From assembly GCA_027214125.1 (NCBI GenBank), contig JAPWHF010000007.1, forward strand, positions 1 through 64,000: a stretch of 64,000 nucleotides of DNA. The letters are read 5' to 3'. The notes below the pieces were generated by a model. It made no database searches. It had not been told where the DNA came from and saw only the letters and a program-made list of their open reading frames with translations. Positions 16,218 through 25,822 of this stretch are shown here, piece by piece; the stretch's first letter is position 1; the number at the start of each line of letters is the position of its first letter. Source of the stretch: Zoogloeaceae bacterium G21618-S1. GTDB lineage: Bacteria > Pseudomonadota > Gammaproteobacteria > Burkholderiales > Rhodocyclaceae. Made by a program: the position numbers and the translations under genes.

Positions 16218-16258
16218 GGCACCGCTCCCGGATTCCGCTTTGCTGCATCCGGGCTACG
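16165..16258. repeat. 94-bp inverted REP pair, copy 2
   Basis: Same architecture and length as 15002-15095: left unit GTAGCCTGGATGC...GAATCCGAGGC, right unit GCTCCCGGATTCCGC...GCATCCGGGCTACG. The outer ends carry GTAG and its complement CTAC. Copies 1 and 2 bracket the mntA-hepT pair and the broken gene. Confidence 0.82.
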
Positions 16259-16316
16259 AATCGCTGTGACGCGGCCGCGGTGTTCGGATTAAATCGAACG
16301 CCGCGGCCGTGTTGGT

Positions 16317-17093
16317 TTACTTCTCCACAAACGCCCGCTCAATCACGTAATCGCCCGTCTCACCGGTGCGCGGCGAGATCTCGAAGCCCATGCCGTCGAG
16401 CATCTTGCAGCAGTCATCGAGCATGGCGGGGCTGCCGCAGATCATGGCGCGGTCGAGTGCCGGGTCGATGACTGGCAGGCCGGTGTCGGCGAAGAGCTTG
16501 CCGGAGGGGATGACCTCGGTGATGCGGCCGTTGTTGCGGAAGGGCTCGCGGGTGACGGTGGGGTAGTACACCAGTTGCTCGCGCACCGCGTCGCCGATGA
16601 ATTCGTTGGCCGGTAGCGTTTGCTCGATGAACTCGCTGTAGGCCAGTTCGGAGGTCCAGCGCACGCCGTGCAGCAGCACCACTTTTTCGAAGCGCTCGTA
16701 GGTTTCCGGGTCCTGAATTACGCTCATGAAGGGGGCCAGGCCAGTGCCGGTGGACAGCAGATACAGGTTGCGGCCGGGGCGCAGATCGCGCAGCACCAGG
16801 GTGCCGGTGGGCTTGCGGCTGACGACGATGGGGTCGCCGGGCTGCAGGTGTTGCAGGCGCGAGGTGAGCGGGCCGTTCTGCACCTTGATGCTGAAGAATT
16901 CGAGGTGCTCTTCGTAGTTGGGGCTGGCGATGCTGTAGGCGCGGATGAGCGGGCGCGATTCGGTTTCGAGGCCGATCATGACGAACTGGCCGTTCTCGAA
17001 ACGCAGGCCGCGGTCGCGGGTGGTGCGGAAGCTGAACAGGTTCTCGTTCCAGTGATGGACGCTGAGGACGCGTTCGGTGGCCAGGTTGCTCAT
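16317..17093 (-). CDS. fpr: Ferredoxin/flavodoxin-NADP+ reductase
   Basis: 258 residues. FAD-binding motif RAYSIASPNYEEHLEFF (about 50-66), pyrophosphate-binding GDPIVVSRKPTGTLVL, and NADP-binding STGTGLAPFMSVIQDPETYE. The C-terminus VIERAFVEK is the subclass type found in Pseudomonas and Azotobacter FPRs. The enzyme exchanges electrons between NADPH and ferredoxin or flavodoxin, often during oxidative stress. It is divergent from a LysR gene across 98 bases, as fprA/finR is in pseudomonads. Confidence 0.94.
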   Translation of the reverse strand: MSNLATERVLSVHHWNENLFSFRTTRDRGLRFENGQFVMIGLETESRPLIRAYSIASPNYEEHLEFFSIKVQNGPLTSRLQHLQPGDPIVVSRKPTGTLVLRDLRPGRNLYLLSTGTGLAPFMSVIQDPETYERFEKVVLLHGVRWTSELAYSEFIEQTLPANEFIGDAVREQLVYYPTVTREPFRNNGRITEVIPSGKLFADTGLPVIDPALDRAMICGSPAMLDDCCKMLDGMGFEISPRTGETGDYVIERAFVEK

Positions 17094-17145
17094 GTTCGGG
17101 ACTCCATACAGGTTGGGTTGGTGTGACTTTAGGGTGGCGTTTGTG

Positions 17146-17159
17146 TTCGATAAAGCGAA
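17146..17159. promoter_or_regulatory. Palindrome between fpr and its divergent LysR regulator
   Basis: TTCG-ATAAAG-CGAA is a perfect 4-bp inverted repeat with a T-N12-A layout in the 98-base shared promoter region, 33 bases from the LysR start. LysR regulators usually bind such sites to control the divergent gene. A second TCGAT...TCGAT pair follows at about 17179-17192. Confidence 0.5.
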
Positions 17160-17191
17160 TAATTTTGATAAATACGTTCGATTGAGTCGAT

Positions 17192-18118
17192 ATGAAAATC
17201 ACGCTTCGTCAGTTACAGGTGTTTCTCGAAGTCGCTCGGGCCGACAGCGTGTCGCGCGCGGCCGAGCGGCTATCCATGTCGCAGTCGGCGGTCAGCTCCG
17301 CCTTGGGCGAGCTGGAACGCCAGTTCGACACCTTGTTGTTCGACCGCGTGGGCCGGGTGCTGCGGCTCAATACGATGGGCGAGCAGTTGTTGCCTCAGGT
17401 GGCCGATCTGCTCGACCGGAGCCAGGCGATAGAAGACGCGCTGGCCGGGCGGGCGGGCTACGGCCGCTTGCGAATCGGGGCGACGCTGACCATTGGGAAC
17501 TATCTTGCGACGCTGCTGGTTGCGCGTTTCTTACAGATCCACCCGGACAGCCGGGTGGATCTGAAGGTGCACAACACCGCCTCGATCATCGAGCGCCTGG
17601 CCGATTTCGAGCTGGACCTGGGCTTGATCGAGGGCACCTGCAGCCATCCGGATCTTGAAGTGGAAACCTGGGTGGCCGACGAATTGGCGGTGTTTTGTGC
17701 GCCGAACCATCCGTTGGCGGGGCGTGGCGTTCTGAGCGTAGATGACTTGCGGGATGTGGAATGGATTGTGCGCGAGGCCGGCAGCGGCACCCGTGCGACC
17801 TTCGAGCAGGCCTTCCGCCGCGCGTCGCATTCACCGCGAGTGCGCCTGTCTTTGGAGCACACCGAAGCGATCAAGCGGGCGGTGGAGTTTGGGCTTGGCG
17901 TGGGTTGTTTGTCACGGCTGGCCTTGCGCGATGCCTTTCGCCGTGGCTCGCTGGTGCCGCTGCCGGTACCGGGGCTGGACCTGATGCGCAGCTTTCAGTT
18001 CGTGTGGCACCGGCAGAAATACCAGAGCGCCGGCATGCGCGAATTTCTGGCCTTGTGTCGTGCCATGACAGCCAATGTCCGGCGTAGCGACGAGATCGAT
18101 ATCCCCTTTGTGCCGTAG
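17192..18118 (+). CDS. LysR-type regulator divergent from fpr (FinR-like)
   Basis: 308 residues. Helix-turn-helix VARADSVSRAAERLSMSQSA at about 14-33, then an effector domain with LRIGATLTIGNYLATLLVARF and FELDLGLIEG. In Pseudomonas the LysR protein FinR is encoded opposite fprA and activates it under oxidative stress; the same arrangement is seen here, so I infer control of fpr. The inducer cannot be read from the sequence. Confidence 0.88.
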   Translation: MKITLRQLQVFLEVARADSVSRAAERLSMSQSAVSSALGELERQFDTLLFDRVGRVLRLNTMGEQLLPQVADLLDRSQAIEDALAGRAGYGRLRIGATLTIGNYLATLLVARFLQIHPDSRVDLKVHNTASIIERLADFELDLGLIEGTCSHPDLEVETWVADELAVFCAPNHPLAGRGVLSVDDLRDVEWIVREAGSGTRATFEQAFRRASHSPRVRLSLEHTEAIKRAVEFGLGVGCLSRLALRDAFRRGSLVPLPVPGLDLMRSFQFVWHRQKYQSAGMREFLALCRAMTANVRRSDEIDIPFVP

Positions 18119-18207
18119 CGAGAAGTCATTCGGGTCGCGAGTGCAGTGCGAATGCCCCCTGTTTTGGTTATAGAATCGATTAGGGAGCGCACTGCCAGGG
18201 AGGGTCA

Positions 18208-21200
18208 GTGATCGAGTCTCAGTGGATCCGACAGTCAGTGTTGGCCATGGTCTATGCGTTGGCCGGCGTTTTGGCGAGCCTGTTTCCGGGGCCGGTGGCG
18301 GGGGAAGTGACGATCGCCATTCCCGCTGTGGTGGCGTTGCTAGGCTGGCTGGCCTGCGGCCCCTGGGCGTTGATCGGCGTGTCGTTTGGGGCGCTGTTTT
18401 TCGGCATGATCAGTGATCCCCTGCTGGCCTCGCTGTCTCGCCCGGACGTTTTCATGGGCGCACTGATCGGGGTGGTCGGCGCCAACCTCCAGGCGCTGCT
18501 CGGCGCCACGCTGACCCGGCGCTTTGTGCCCGGCTGGAAGCAACTGACCCATGTTTTCGATGCCTTGCGCCTGTTCCTGGTCGCCGGTGTCGTGGCGGCT
18601 TTGCCGTGGGCTGCGCTCCGCTTGCTTCTGCGTTATTTGGGTGATTTTCCTTTGTTTGTCAGCCCTGCCGCCGCGTTTGGTGCTGCCTGGCTATCGCAAG
18701 TGATTGCGGTTGTTGCCTTGTTACCGGTTTTGTTGACCTTGTGCTGGTATCGCGATCCCTTGTGGCGGACGCGTTTGAGTTCCCTCGTTGTCCCCGCTGG
18801 TGCGGCGTTGCTGGCGGTATTGGCGCTGTATCGCGTGGCCTTTGATGTTGAGCAGGAGCGGCATGCGGCGCGTTTCAAGGCGGTGGGGGCCGCCGTCAGC
18901 CATCGGTTTGAAGACCGCTTGGGCGGGGTCATGGCGGCGCTCGATAGTGTGGATCGTCTTTTTGAGAACGATGCAACGCCGACACGGCGCACCTTTCGCC
19001 GGTTGGTCGAGGCTTCGTTGCAACATACGCCTGGTCTGGTGGCGGTGCAGTGGGTGCCACAGGTGGCCGGCCGGGAGCGGAGCGCTTACGAGGCCCTCGC
19101 CGGCGCGGACGGGTTGGAGGGGTTTGTTTTTCGGGACCTTGGCAGTGCAGGTGGCTTGACCCCGGCCGCAGTCCGCGATTTTCACTACCCCGTGTTCTTC
19201 TCCGTACCCCGACAGGTCAGCCCCTATCGCCTCGGTGTCGACCTGGCTTCAAGCCCCGATGCAATGCAAGCCATCACGCTCGCGCAGGAGACGGGCCTCA
19301 GAACGGTGGGGCCGGTTTTCCAGTCCAGCTCGAGTGCCCAGACGCGGCCTCCCGGCGCCTCGCTGGTGCTGTTGTCACCGGTGTTTCGTGATTCAGACGG
19401 GACGGGCGGGACCGGTTTGGGCGGTTTGACGCTGGGCGTGTTGCGCCTGGCACCCTTGATGGCGTCGGTCATCGCCGATTTTGATCTGGCGGGCCTGTTT
19501 GTTTCCTTGTCGGACGCAAGCGATGGCGCGAGTCATGCCCGGTTGTACCCGAGCATCGAACCCGTTGCTGATGTTCGTTTCGTCATGACAGAGCGTTTTC
19601 CGGTCGGTGACCGGGTATGGCAACTGCACTTGGCGTCTGATGCTGCGTTTGAGGCGACCGGTGGCGTCCCGCTGCTGTGGATTTCGATGGTCGGGAGCGC
19701 GGTATTGTTCGCGCTGTTGCATGGCTTCTTGCTGACCGTGAGTGGGCAGCGTGTGGAGGTGGCACGCCAGATTGGCGAAGCCACCGCCCGGCTGACCCGT
19801 GAGGTCGAAGAACGCCGGCGCGTCGAAGCCACCTTGCGTCAGAGCGACGCCCGTATGAGCGGGGTCTTTCAGGCGGTGGTCGATGGCATCGTGATCATTG
19901 ATGAATCGGGTCTGATCGATTCGGCCAATCCCGCGATCACAGGCATCTTTGGTTGGGTGCCCGAAGACCTGGTGGGGCGGAACGTCAGCATGTTGATGCC
20001 GGAGCCTTTCCAGAGCGAGCACGACGGTTATCTTGAAACCTACCGTCGCACAGGGCGCAAACGGACCATCGGCTTTCATCGCACGGTCGAAGGCTTGAGG
20101 AAGGACGGCAGCCGGTTTCCGGTCGAACTCACAGTCTCTGAACTGGTGCTCGCTGATCGTAAGGTGTTTGTCGGTTTGTTGCGCGATATCACCGATCGCG
20201 TCGCGTCGGCCGAGCAGGCACGGCAGTTCAATGAGCAGCTTCAGGATATGGTGGGCGCGTTGGAGCGACGCGACGGCGAGCTGACGGAGCTGAATCGCAT
20301 CAACGAGCAGTTGATGGCCTGCAACGACCGGAATGAGGCGGCCGAGGTGGTGCGTCTGGCCATGGCGCGCATCTTTTCGGGAACGTCGGGGCGCATCGTG
20401 GCGCATGTGCCGGGCCAGCGTGACGGTCATCTATCGAATTGGGTGAGTTGGGGCAACGCCCCCGGTCTGGCCAGCCAGGTTCACCCCAATGAGTGCTGGG
20501 CCGTCCGGCAGGGGCGCAGCTACGAGGTCGTGGCGGCCGAAGCCTTGGTGAAGTGCACACATGTTGATCCGGGGATCGGCCCCTACATTTGCATTCCGCT
20601 CTTGGTGCAGGGGCGTGCCCATGCCCTGGCGACGCTTGCGTATGGCAAGGCGACCGAAGTGCAGCGGCGGAACATCCGGCGTTTGCTGGGGGCGGTGGTC
20701 GAGAGTGTGAATCTGGCCTTGTCGAATCTGAATTTGCGAGAAATTCTTCGGGATCAGGTCGTGCGTGATCCGCTGACCCAATTGTATAACCGGCGCTACA
20801 TGGAAGAGGCCTTGGCGCATGAGGTCCAGCGTGCCCGGCGCAATGGCAGTTTGCTCGGGTGCACCGTGATCGATCTGGATCACTTCAAGGCCATCAATGA
20901 CGCCTATGGTCACGATGTGGGTGACGAGGTGTTGCGGCGTATGGCCGAAGTGCTCAATCGCTGGTTCCGAAGTAGCGACACGGTGTGCCGTTATGGCGGA
21001 GAAGAGTTTGTGGTGATCATGCCCGAGCAGTCCGGTGACACGATAAGCGAGCGCTTGAGTGCGCTGCAGGCGCACTTTGCCGACGAAGTGTTTCATGCCG
21101 GCACGCGGCGTTTTTCACGTTGTACGTTTTCCGCCGGGGTGGCCGTGGCGTCTGGGGACGACATCGATTCGATTGCGTTGCTCAAGCAAGCGGACAACGC

Positions 21201-21246
21201 GCTATATGCCGCCAAGGCCGCCGGCCGCAATCGGGTCATTCTTTAG
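18208..21246 (+). CDS. Multi-sensor diguanylate cyclase (MASE1-CHASE-PAS-GAF-GGDEF)
   Basis: 1012 residues. About residues 10-205 form an eight-segment MASE1-type membrane sensor; about 215-430 form a CHASE-type extracytoplasmic domain (LVAVQWVPQV, GVDLASSPDAMQAI) closed by another membrane helix. A PAS domain follows (FQAVVDGIVIIDESGLIDSA, about 552-680), then a GAF-like domain (about 690-840) and GGDEF. The active site reads GGEEF at 930-934, and an inhibitory I-site RSSD lies five residues before it. No EAL domain is present. The protein should make c-di-GMP with product feedback. Start is GTG 18208 behind GGGAGGG. Confidence 0.92.
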   Translation: MIESQWIRQSVLAMVYALAGVLASLFPGPVAGEVTIAIPAVVALLGWLACGPWALIGVSFGALFFGMISDPLLASLSRPDVFMGALIGVVGANLQALLGATLTRRFVPGWKQLTHVFDALRLFLVAGVVAALPWAALRLLLRYLGDFPLFVSPAAAFGAAWLSQVIAVVALLPVLLTLCWYRDPLWRTRLSSLVVPAGAALLAVLALYRVAFDVEQERHAARFKAVGAAVSHRFEDRLGGVMAALDSVDRLFENDATPTRRTFRRLVEASLQHTPGLVAVQWVPQVAGRERSAYEALAGADGLEGFVFRDLGSAGGLTPAAVRDFHYPVFFSVPRQVSPYRLGVDLASSPDAMQAITLAQETGLRTVGPVFQSSSSAQTRPPGASLVLLSPVFRDSDGTGGTGLGGLTLGVLRLAPLMASVIADFDLAGLFVSLSDASDGASHARLYPSIEPVADVRFVMTERFPVGDRVWQLHLASDAAFEATGGVPLLWISMVGSAVLFALLHGFLLTVSGQRVEVARQIGEATARLTREVEERRRVEATLRQSDARMSGVFQAVVDGIVIIDESGLIDSANPAITGIFGWVPEDLVGRNVSMLMPEPFQSEHDGYLETYRRTGRKRTIGFHRTVEGLRKDGSRFPVELTVSELVLADRKVFVGLLRDITDRVASAEQARQFNEQLQDMVGALERRDGELTELNRINEQLMACNDRNEAAEVVRLAMARIFSGTSGRIVAHVPGQRDGHLSNWVSWGNAPGLASQVHPNECWAVRQGRSYEVVAAEALVKCTHVDPGIGPYICIPLLVQGRAHALATLAYGKATEVQRRNIRRLLGAVVESVNLALSNLNLREILRDQVVRDPLTQLYNRRYMEEALAHEVQRARRNGSLLGCTVIDLDHFKAINDAYGHDVGDEVLRRMAEVLNRWFRSSDTVCRYGGEEFVVIMPEQSGDTISERLSALQAHFADEVFHAGTRRFSRCTFSAGVAVASGDDIDSIALLKQADNALYAAKAAGRNRVIL

Positions 21247-21267
21247 GGCGACTGACGCGCCGCGCCG

Positions 21268-22254
<987 letters not shown>

Positions 22255-22387
22255 TTATGTCGCTTGTGCGCGCGACATCACCAGATAGGCCGGCGAACTC
22301 GCGCATTTGGCGCTAAAACAAAAGTGAAGGAAGTGATTTATTGGAAGGGGCGCAGGCCACAACGGCGCTTTCGGGAAGGAGACTGCC

Positions 22388-22579
22388 ATGAGCTTCATCG
22401 ATTCACCCATCGGCCGCTGCGAGGAAGCGCGGGAAATGGTCCTGCTGGACGAAACGCAGCGCGAATGTGCCCACGAGCACGGCTGTCCGCCGGGGCTGGA
22501 TTGCCCGCTGGAGGAGTGTTTTGCCCGTGTGAGTGGTATGTCGGAAGACTCCGCCGAGAAACTCGCCAAACGCGGCTAA
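22388..22579 (+). CDS. Small Cys-rich protein of unknown function
   Basis: 63 residues with six cysteines in a compact pattern: C11, then C27-x3-H-x-C33-x5-C39-x4-C44 region (ECAHEHGCPPGLDCPLEEC). This suggests a metal site or redox protein. GGAAGGAG lies 7-14 bases upstream of the ATG, a strong ribosome-binding site that supports real expression. There is no signal peptide. I recall similar short proteins in Rhodocyclales but no function. Confidence 0.72.
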   Translation: MSFIDSPIGRCEEAREMVLLDETQRECAHEHGCPPGLDCPLEECFARVSGMSEDSAEKLAKRG

Positions 22580-22676
22580 CGCGCGCCGTGCCCCTCGGTC
22601 ATGCCGGTGGCGGATGCGTCTTCGGCGTATTCGCCCAGCGGTTCATTGCCCGTGTTCAGGCGCGGGTGCCGTCCTC

Positions 22677-22706
22677 GTAGGGCGGACAAGCGCAGCGCAT
22701 CCGCCA
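22677..22706. repeat. REP-like palindrome (second family)
   Basis: GTAGGGCGGACAAGCGCAGC followed by GCATCCGCC: an imperfect hairpin with GGCGGA/TCCGCC arms and a GTAG head. Lies in the 146-base gap between two convergent small genes and may act as their transcription end. Confidence 0.65.
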
Positions 22707-22725
22707 TCATCATCGGCCGGTTCGC

Positions 22726-23163
22726 TCAATTCGTCGGCACGTCGACCCCGCGCGCGCCCAGCCAGTGGCGGTCGATTTCCCACACCACGGTCTTGACGCC
22801 CGGCTGTTTCATCACGATGTCGCGCGCCTCGAACTGCAGGCCCGCCAGTTCCTTCTGCGCGGCGATGAAGGCCGCGTCATTGGTGTCGAGCACGTTGATC
22901 TCGGGGTAGAGGATCTTGATGACACGAATCACCGACACTTCGCGGCTGCGCGGTGTGCTCATCACGGCTTTACCGTCCTCGACCCGCAGCACTCGGAAGG
23001 GGTACGGATAAGCCTTGAGCGCCGTGCTGCCCCCGGCCGCAATGGCCGCATTCAGCGCACGTGCGTGGCCGTCGGGGCGCTGGATGAACCAGTCGACAGC
23101 CCAGGCCACCACGAGCGCGAGCACGATCAGCTGCCAGGTGCGGAGTTTCGGGAGGGCTTTCAT
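22726..23163 (-). CDS. Membrane-anchored protein of unknown function
   Basis: 145 residues. One N-terminal hydrophobic segment (WQLIVLALVVAWAVDWFIQ) is followed by a soluble region with AYPYPFRVLRVEDGKAVMST and FEARDIVMKQPGVKTVVWEI. It looks like a single-pass inner-membrane protein facing the periplasm. No family is recognised with confidence. ATG 23163 is preferred because the hydrophobic segment follows it; a longer frame to 23187 adds eight residues. Confidence 0.68.
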   Translation of the reverse strand: MKALPKLRTWQLIVLALVVAWAVDWFIQRPDGHARALNAAIAAGGSTALKAYPYPFRVLRVEDGKAVMSTPRSREVSVIRVIKILYPEINVLDTNDAAFIAAQKELAGLQFEARDIVMKQPGVKTVVWEIDRHWLGARGVDVPTN

Positions 23164-23248
23164 CGGGGCTCCGGTTAGTGAATACACCGCCCGATTCTAA
23201 CGGCTGTGCCTCAGAGCCGATTGATCTGTCGCAGCGCCCGGCCCGTTG

Positions 23249-23890
23249 TCAGCGGGTAACACCTGCCGCCACCAGTTCCTGATCGATTTCGCCGCGCGCC
23301 TGGCGCACCACGCTCGCCGCAGCGCTCAGTGCCAGGCCAGCCACAATCGCCGCCACCAGCAGGTCGGGCCAGGCCGAGCCGGTGCCAAACACACCCACCG
23401 CCGCCAGCACGATGGCCACGTTCACAATGGCGTCGTTACGGCTGCACAGCCACACCGAGCGCATGTTCGCGTCGCCGTCACGGTAGGCGTAGAGCATGAA
23501 GGCCACCGACACATTCGCCGCCAGTGCCACCAGCCCGATCACGCCCATGGTGATCGCCTCGGGCGGCACGCCCGCTAGCGCCGCCCATAGCGTCTTGCCC
23601 AGCACGAACAGCCCGTAGGCGCCCATGGTAAAGCCCTTCACCAGCGCCGCCCGTGCCCGCCACAGCAAGCCCATCGACAACACTGCCAGCGACAGCCCGT
23701 AGTTGGCCGCATCGCCGGCAAAGTCCACCGCGTCGGCCAGCAGCGACACCGAGCCCGAGCGCATGCCGCCGAAAATCTCGACCACAAACATCACCGCATT
23801 GATCACCAGTGCAATCCACAAGGCCCGCCGGTAGCGAGGGCTCACCTGCGGCGTGCTGGCACTGCAGCCGCCATTGCAACAAGCTGACAT
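23249..23890 (-). CDS. Cation diffusion facilitator-type metal exporter
   Basis: 213 residues and about six hydrophobic segments. The N-terminus is Cys-rich (C4, C5, C9: MSACCNGGCS), a probable metal-capture site. Transmembrane metal-site aspartates lie in LLADAVDFAGDAANYG (D53, D56, D60). It resembles compact CDF transporters found opposite CadR/PbrR regulators and lacks the usual long cytosolic C-terminal domain. The start at 23890 has AAGGA about 9 bases upstream; the ATG at 23899 abuts that site. The likely substrate is a divalent heavy metal (Zn, Cd, Pb or Co), inferred from context. Confidence 0.85.
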   Translation of the reverse strand: MSACCNGGCSASTPQVSPRYRRALWIALVINAVMFVVEIFGGMRSGSVSLLADAVDFAGDAANYGLSLAVLSMGLLWRARAALVKGFTMGAYGLFVLGKTLWAALAGVPPEAITMGVIGLVALAANVSVAFMLYAYRDGDANMRSVWLCSRNDAIVNVAIVLAAVGVFGTGSAWPDLLVAAIVAGLALSAAASVVRQARGEIDQELVAAGVTR

Positions 23891-23919
23891 GGCACCCATT
23901 CCTTCAAATCGATGGCACC

Positions 23920-23950
23920 ATTTGAAACCCTGGAGCCACTCCAGGGTCAA
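23920..23950 (-). promoter_or_regulatory. MerR-type promoter/operator for the metal exporter
   Basis: On the minus strand TTGACC (23950-23945) and TCAAAT (23925-23920) are 19 bases apart, the over-long spacer typical of MerR-activated promoters. The spacer carries the perfect palindrome ACCCTGGAG-CCA-CTCCAGGGT (23927-23947). The regulator gene starts 33 bases away on the other strand. Confidence 0.8.
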
Positions 23951-23982
23951 CTGCGTTATTGGAAGCAATTTGGAGCGCACCG

Positions 23983-24396
23983 ATGCAAATCGGCGAACTG
24001 GCCCGCGCCTGCGGCGTGGATGTAGACACCATCCGCTACTACGAAAAAGAAGGCTTGCTCCCCGCCGCCACCCGCGCACCCAACGGCTACCGCCTGTTCG
24101 GCCCCCAGCACGAAGAACGCCTCGCCTTCATCCGGCACTGCCGCGCCCTCGACATGCCCCTGGCCGAAATCCGCCACCTCATCGACGTGGCCGATCACCC
24201 CGATGCCGACTGCGGCGACGTAAACGCCCTTATCGACGCCCAACTCGACACCGTGCGCGAGCGCATCCAGGCCATGCAGGCGCTGGAGGCGCAGTTGATG
24301 GCGCTACGCGCCCGTTGCGGCGAGCAACGGGCGGTGGAGGCGTGCGGGATATTGAAGGAGTTGATGACGGTGGGGCGGGGCGAGGGTCAGGGATAG
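23983..24396 (+). CDS. MerR-family heavy-metal regulator (CadR/PbrR-like)
   Basis: 137 residues. N-terminal winged helix IGELARACGVDVDTIRYYEK, long dimerisation helix, and metal-binding cysteines at about 77 (DADCGDVN), 112 (RCGEQR) and 121 (EACGIL), the CadR/PbrR pattern. It should sense Cd, Pb or Zn and twist the adjacent promoter to switch on the divergent exporter. ATG 23983 is used (GGAG 7-10 bases upstream). An in-frame upstream start at 23959 would overlap the operator region. Confidence 0.9.
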   Translation: MQIGELARACGVDVDTIRYYEKEGLLPAATRAPNGYRLFGPQHEERLAFIRHCRALDMPLAEIRHLIDVADHPDADCGDVNALIDAQLDTVRERIQAMQALEAQLMALRARCGEQRAVEACGILKELMTVGRGEGQG

Positions 24397-24486
24397 GAAA
24401 CATTGGATTTCCATGTCCTGCTGTTGCAGCGGGGCGGCCAATGGGTACCCCCCCCATGTCGCGCTGCTGTCTCGGGGCAGATCTCT

Positions 24487-25731
24487 TTACGTTAGCGCAC
24501 TGTCGAAGTCGGCGATCAGGTCGGCTTCGTCTTCGAGACCGACCGACACGCGGATCAAGCCTTCGGCAATGCCCATCGCCATGCGCGCCTCGGGGCCCGC
24601 TTCCCAGAAAATGGTCGGCGCGACCGGAATGATCAAGGTGCGCGTATCGCCAAGGCCTGTTGCCTTGATCGGCAGTGTGAGGCGGTTGAGCACGTCTATC
24701 ATCGACGACGGGTCACGCAGTTCGAAGCTGAGCAGCCACGAACCTGCCGCGAAGAGACGCTTGGCGCGCTCGTACTCGGCGTGTGACGGCAGGAACGGAT
24801 AGTGGACCGCTTCAACTTTCGGATGTCGTTCGAGCCACCCCGCCAGTGCGAGCGCCGTGCTGCTGGTCTGCTTTACGCGCAGCGGCAAGGTCTCGCTGCC
24901 GATGCTGATGCGATGCGCTTGATCCGACGACATTGTGCTGCCCATGTCGCGCAGGCCTTTCTTGCGGATCTGTAGCAGCCCCCAGCCTTTGGGGTCTCCG
25001 TTGCGATAGGACGGAAAGATGTTCGGGCTGGAAGCCCAGTCGAACAAGCCGGTGTCCGTGACGGCGCCACCGAGTGCGTCGCCGTGACCGGCAATGGTCT
25101 TGGTCAGCGAGTTGATCACCAGGCTCGCACTAACCGAGCGCGGCCGGAACAGCGCCGGCGAAGTGATCGTGTTGTCAACCACATAGATGAGCCCGCGCTC
25201 GCGACATAGCTGACCGATGCCTGCGAGATCCGCGACCTGCGTGCGCGGGTTGGCGATGGTTTCGACGAACACCATGCGCGTTTCCGGCCGGATGGCCGCG
25301 GCGACGGCCTCCACCGAGCTGGCATCGACCTTGTCGACGGCGATCCCCAAGCCCTCGACGGTGCCGAGAAGGCTGTTCGTGTTGCCGAAGATGTACCGGC
25401 TCGCAACAAGGTGATCGCCTGCACGCAGGAGCGTGAGCAAGCTCGCCGCGATCGCTCCCATGCCGGTCGCGAAGCAAACCGTTCCTACGCCGGCCTCCAG
25501 CGCAGTGATCCTGGCTTCGAGGGCGGCCGTGGTCGGCGTGCCTTGACGCGCGTATTGGTAGCCACCCCTGTAGGTTCCCTGAAAAGCGCCGATCAAGTCT
25601 TCGGCACGGTCGAAACCGTACTGTACAGACGTGTGGATCGGCTTGTGGAGTCCTCCATGCTCGACACCGAAGCGGCGATCGGAGTGGAGGTTGTCTGTGC
25701 TGAGCGCCCGATTGTCGGCTGATGAATTCAT
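24487..25731 (-). CDS. PLP-dependent Cys/Met metabolism enzyme (cystathionine gamma-synthase family)
   Basis: 414 residues of the trans-sulfuration fold. PLP-binding lysine K211 in NSLTKTIAGHGDALGG, cofactor Asp186 in YVVDNT, phosphate-binding region CFATGMGAIAAS and substrate region YQYARQGTPT. The C-terminal LIRVSVGLEDEADLIADF is the family ending. Candidate reactions are cystathionine gamma-synthase/lyase, or O-acetylhomoserine or O-succinylhomoserine sulfhydrylase; the sequence alone does not decide. It is a single gene with no other sulfur genes nearby. Start ATG 25731 lacks a strong ribosome-binding site; the ATG at 25752 is an alternative. Confidence 0.88.
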   Translation of the reverse strand: MNSSADNRALSTDNLHSDRRFGVEHGGLHKPIHTSVQYGFDRAEDLIGAFQGTYRGGYQYARQGTPTTAALEARITALEAGVGTVCFATGMGAIAASLLTLLRAGDHLVASRYIFGNTNSLLGTVEGLGIAVDKVDASSVEAVAAAIRPETRMVFVETIANPRTQVADLAGIGQLCRERGLIYVVDNTITSPALFRPRSVSASLVINSLTKTIAGHGDALGGAVTDTGLFDWASSPNIFPSYRNGDPKGWGLLQIRKKGLRDMGSTMSSDQAHRISIGSETLPLRVKQTSSTALALAGWLERHPKVEAVHYPFLPSHAEYERAKRLFAAGSWLLSFELRDPSSMIDVLNRLTLPIKATGLGDTRTLIIPVAPTIFWEAGPEARMAMGIAEGLIRVSVGLEDEADLIADFDSALT

Positions 25732-25822
25732 GGCTGAAGTGTATATCGGCATGACGGGTCTTGGAACTCGATGCCTTGGACCAAGATTCGGCGCAATACC
25801 CTTCGGCTATTGCGCCTTACTG

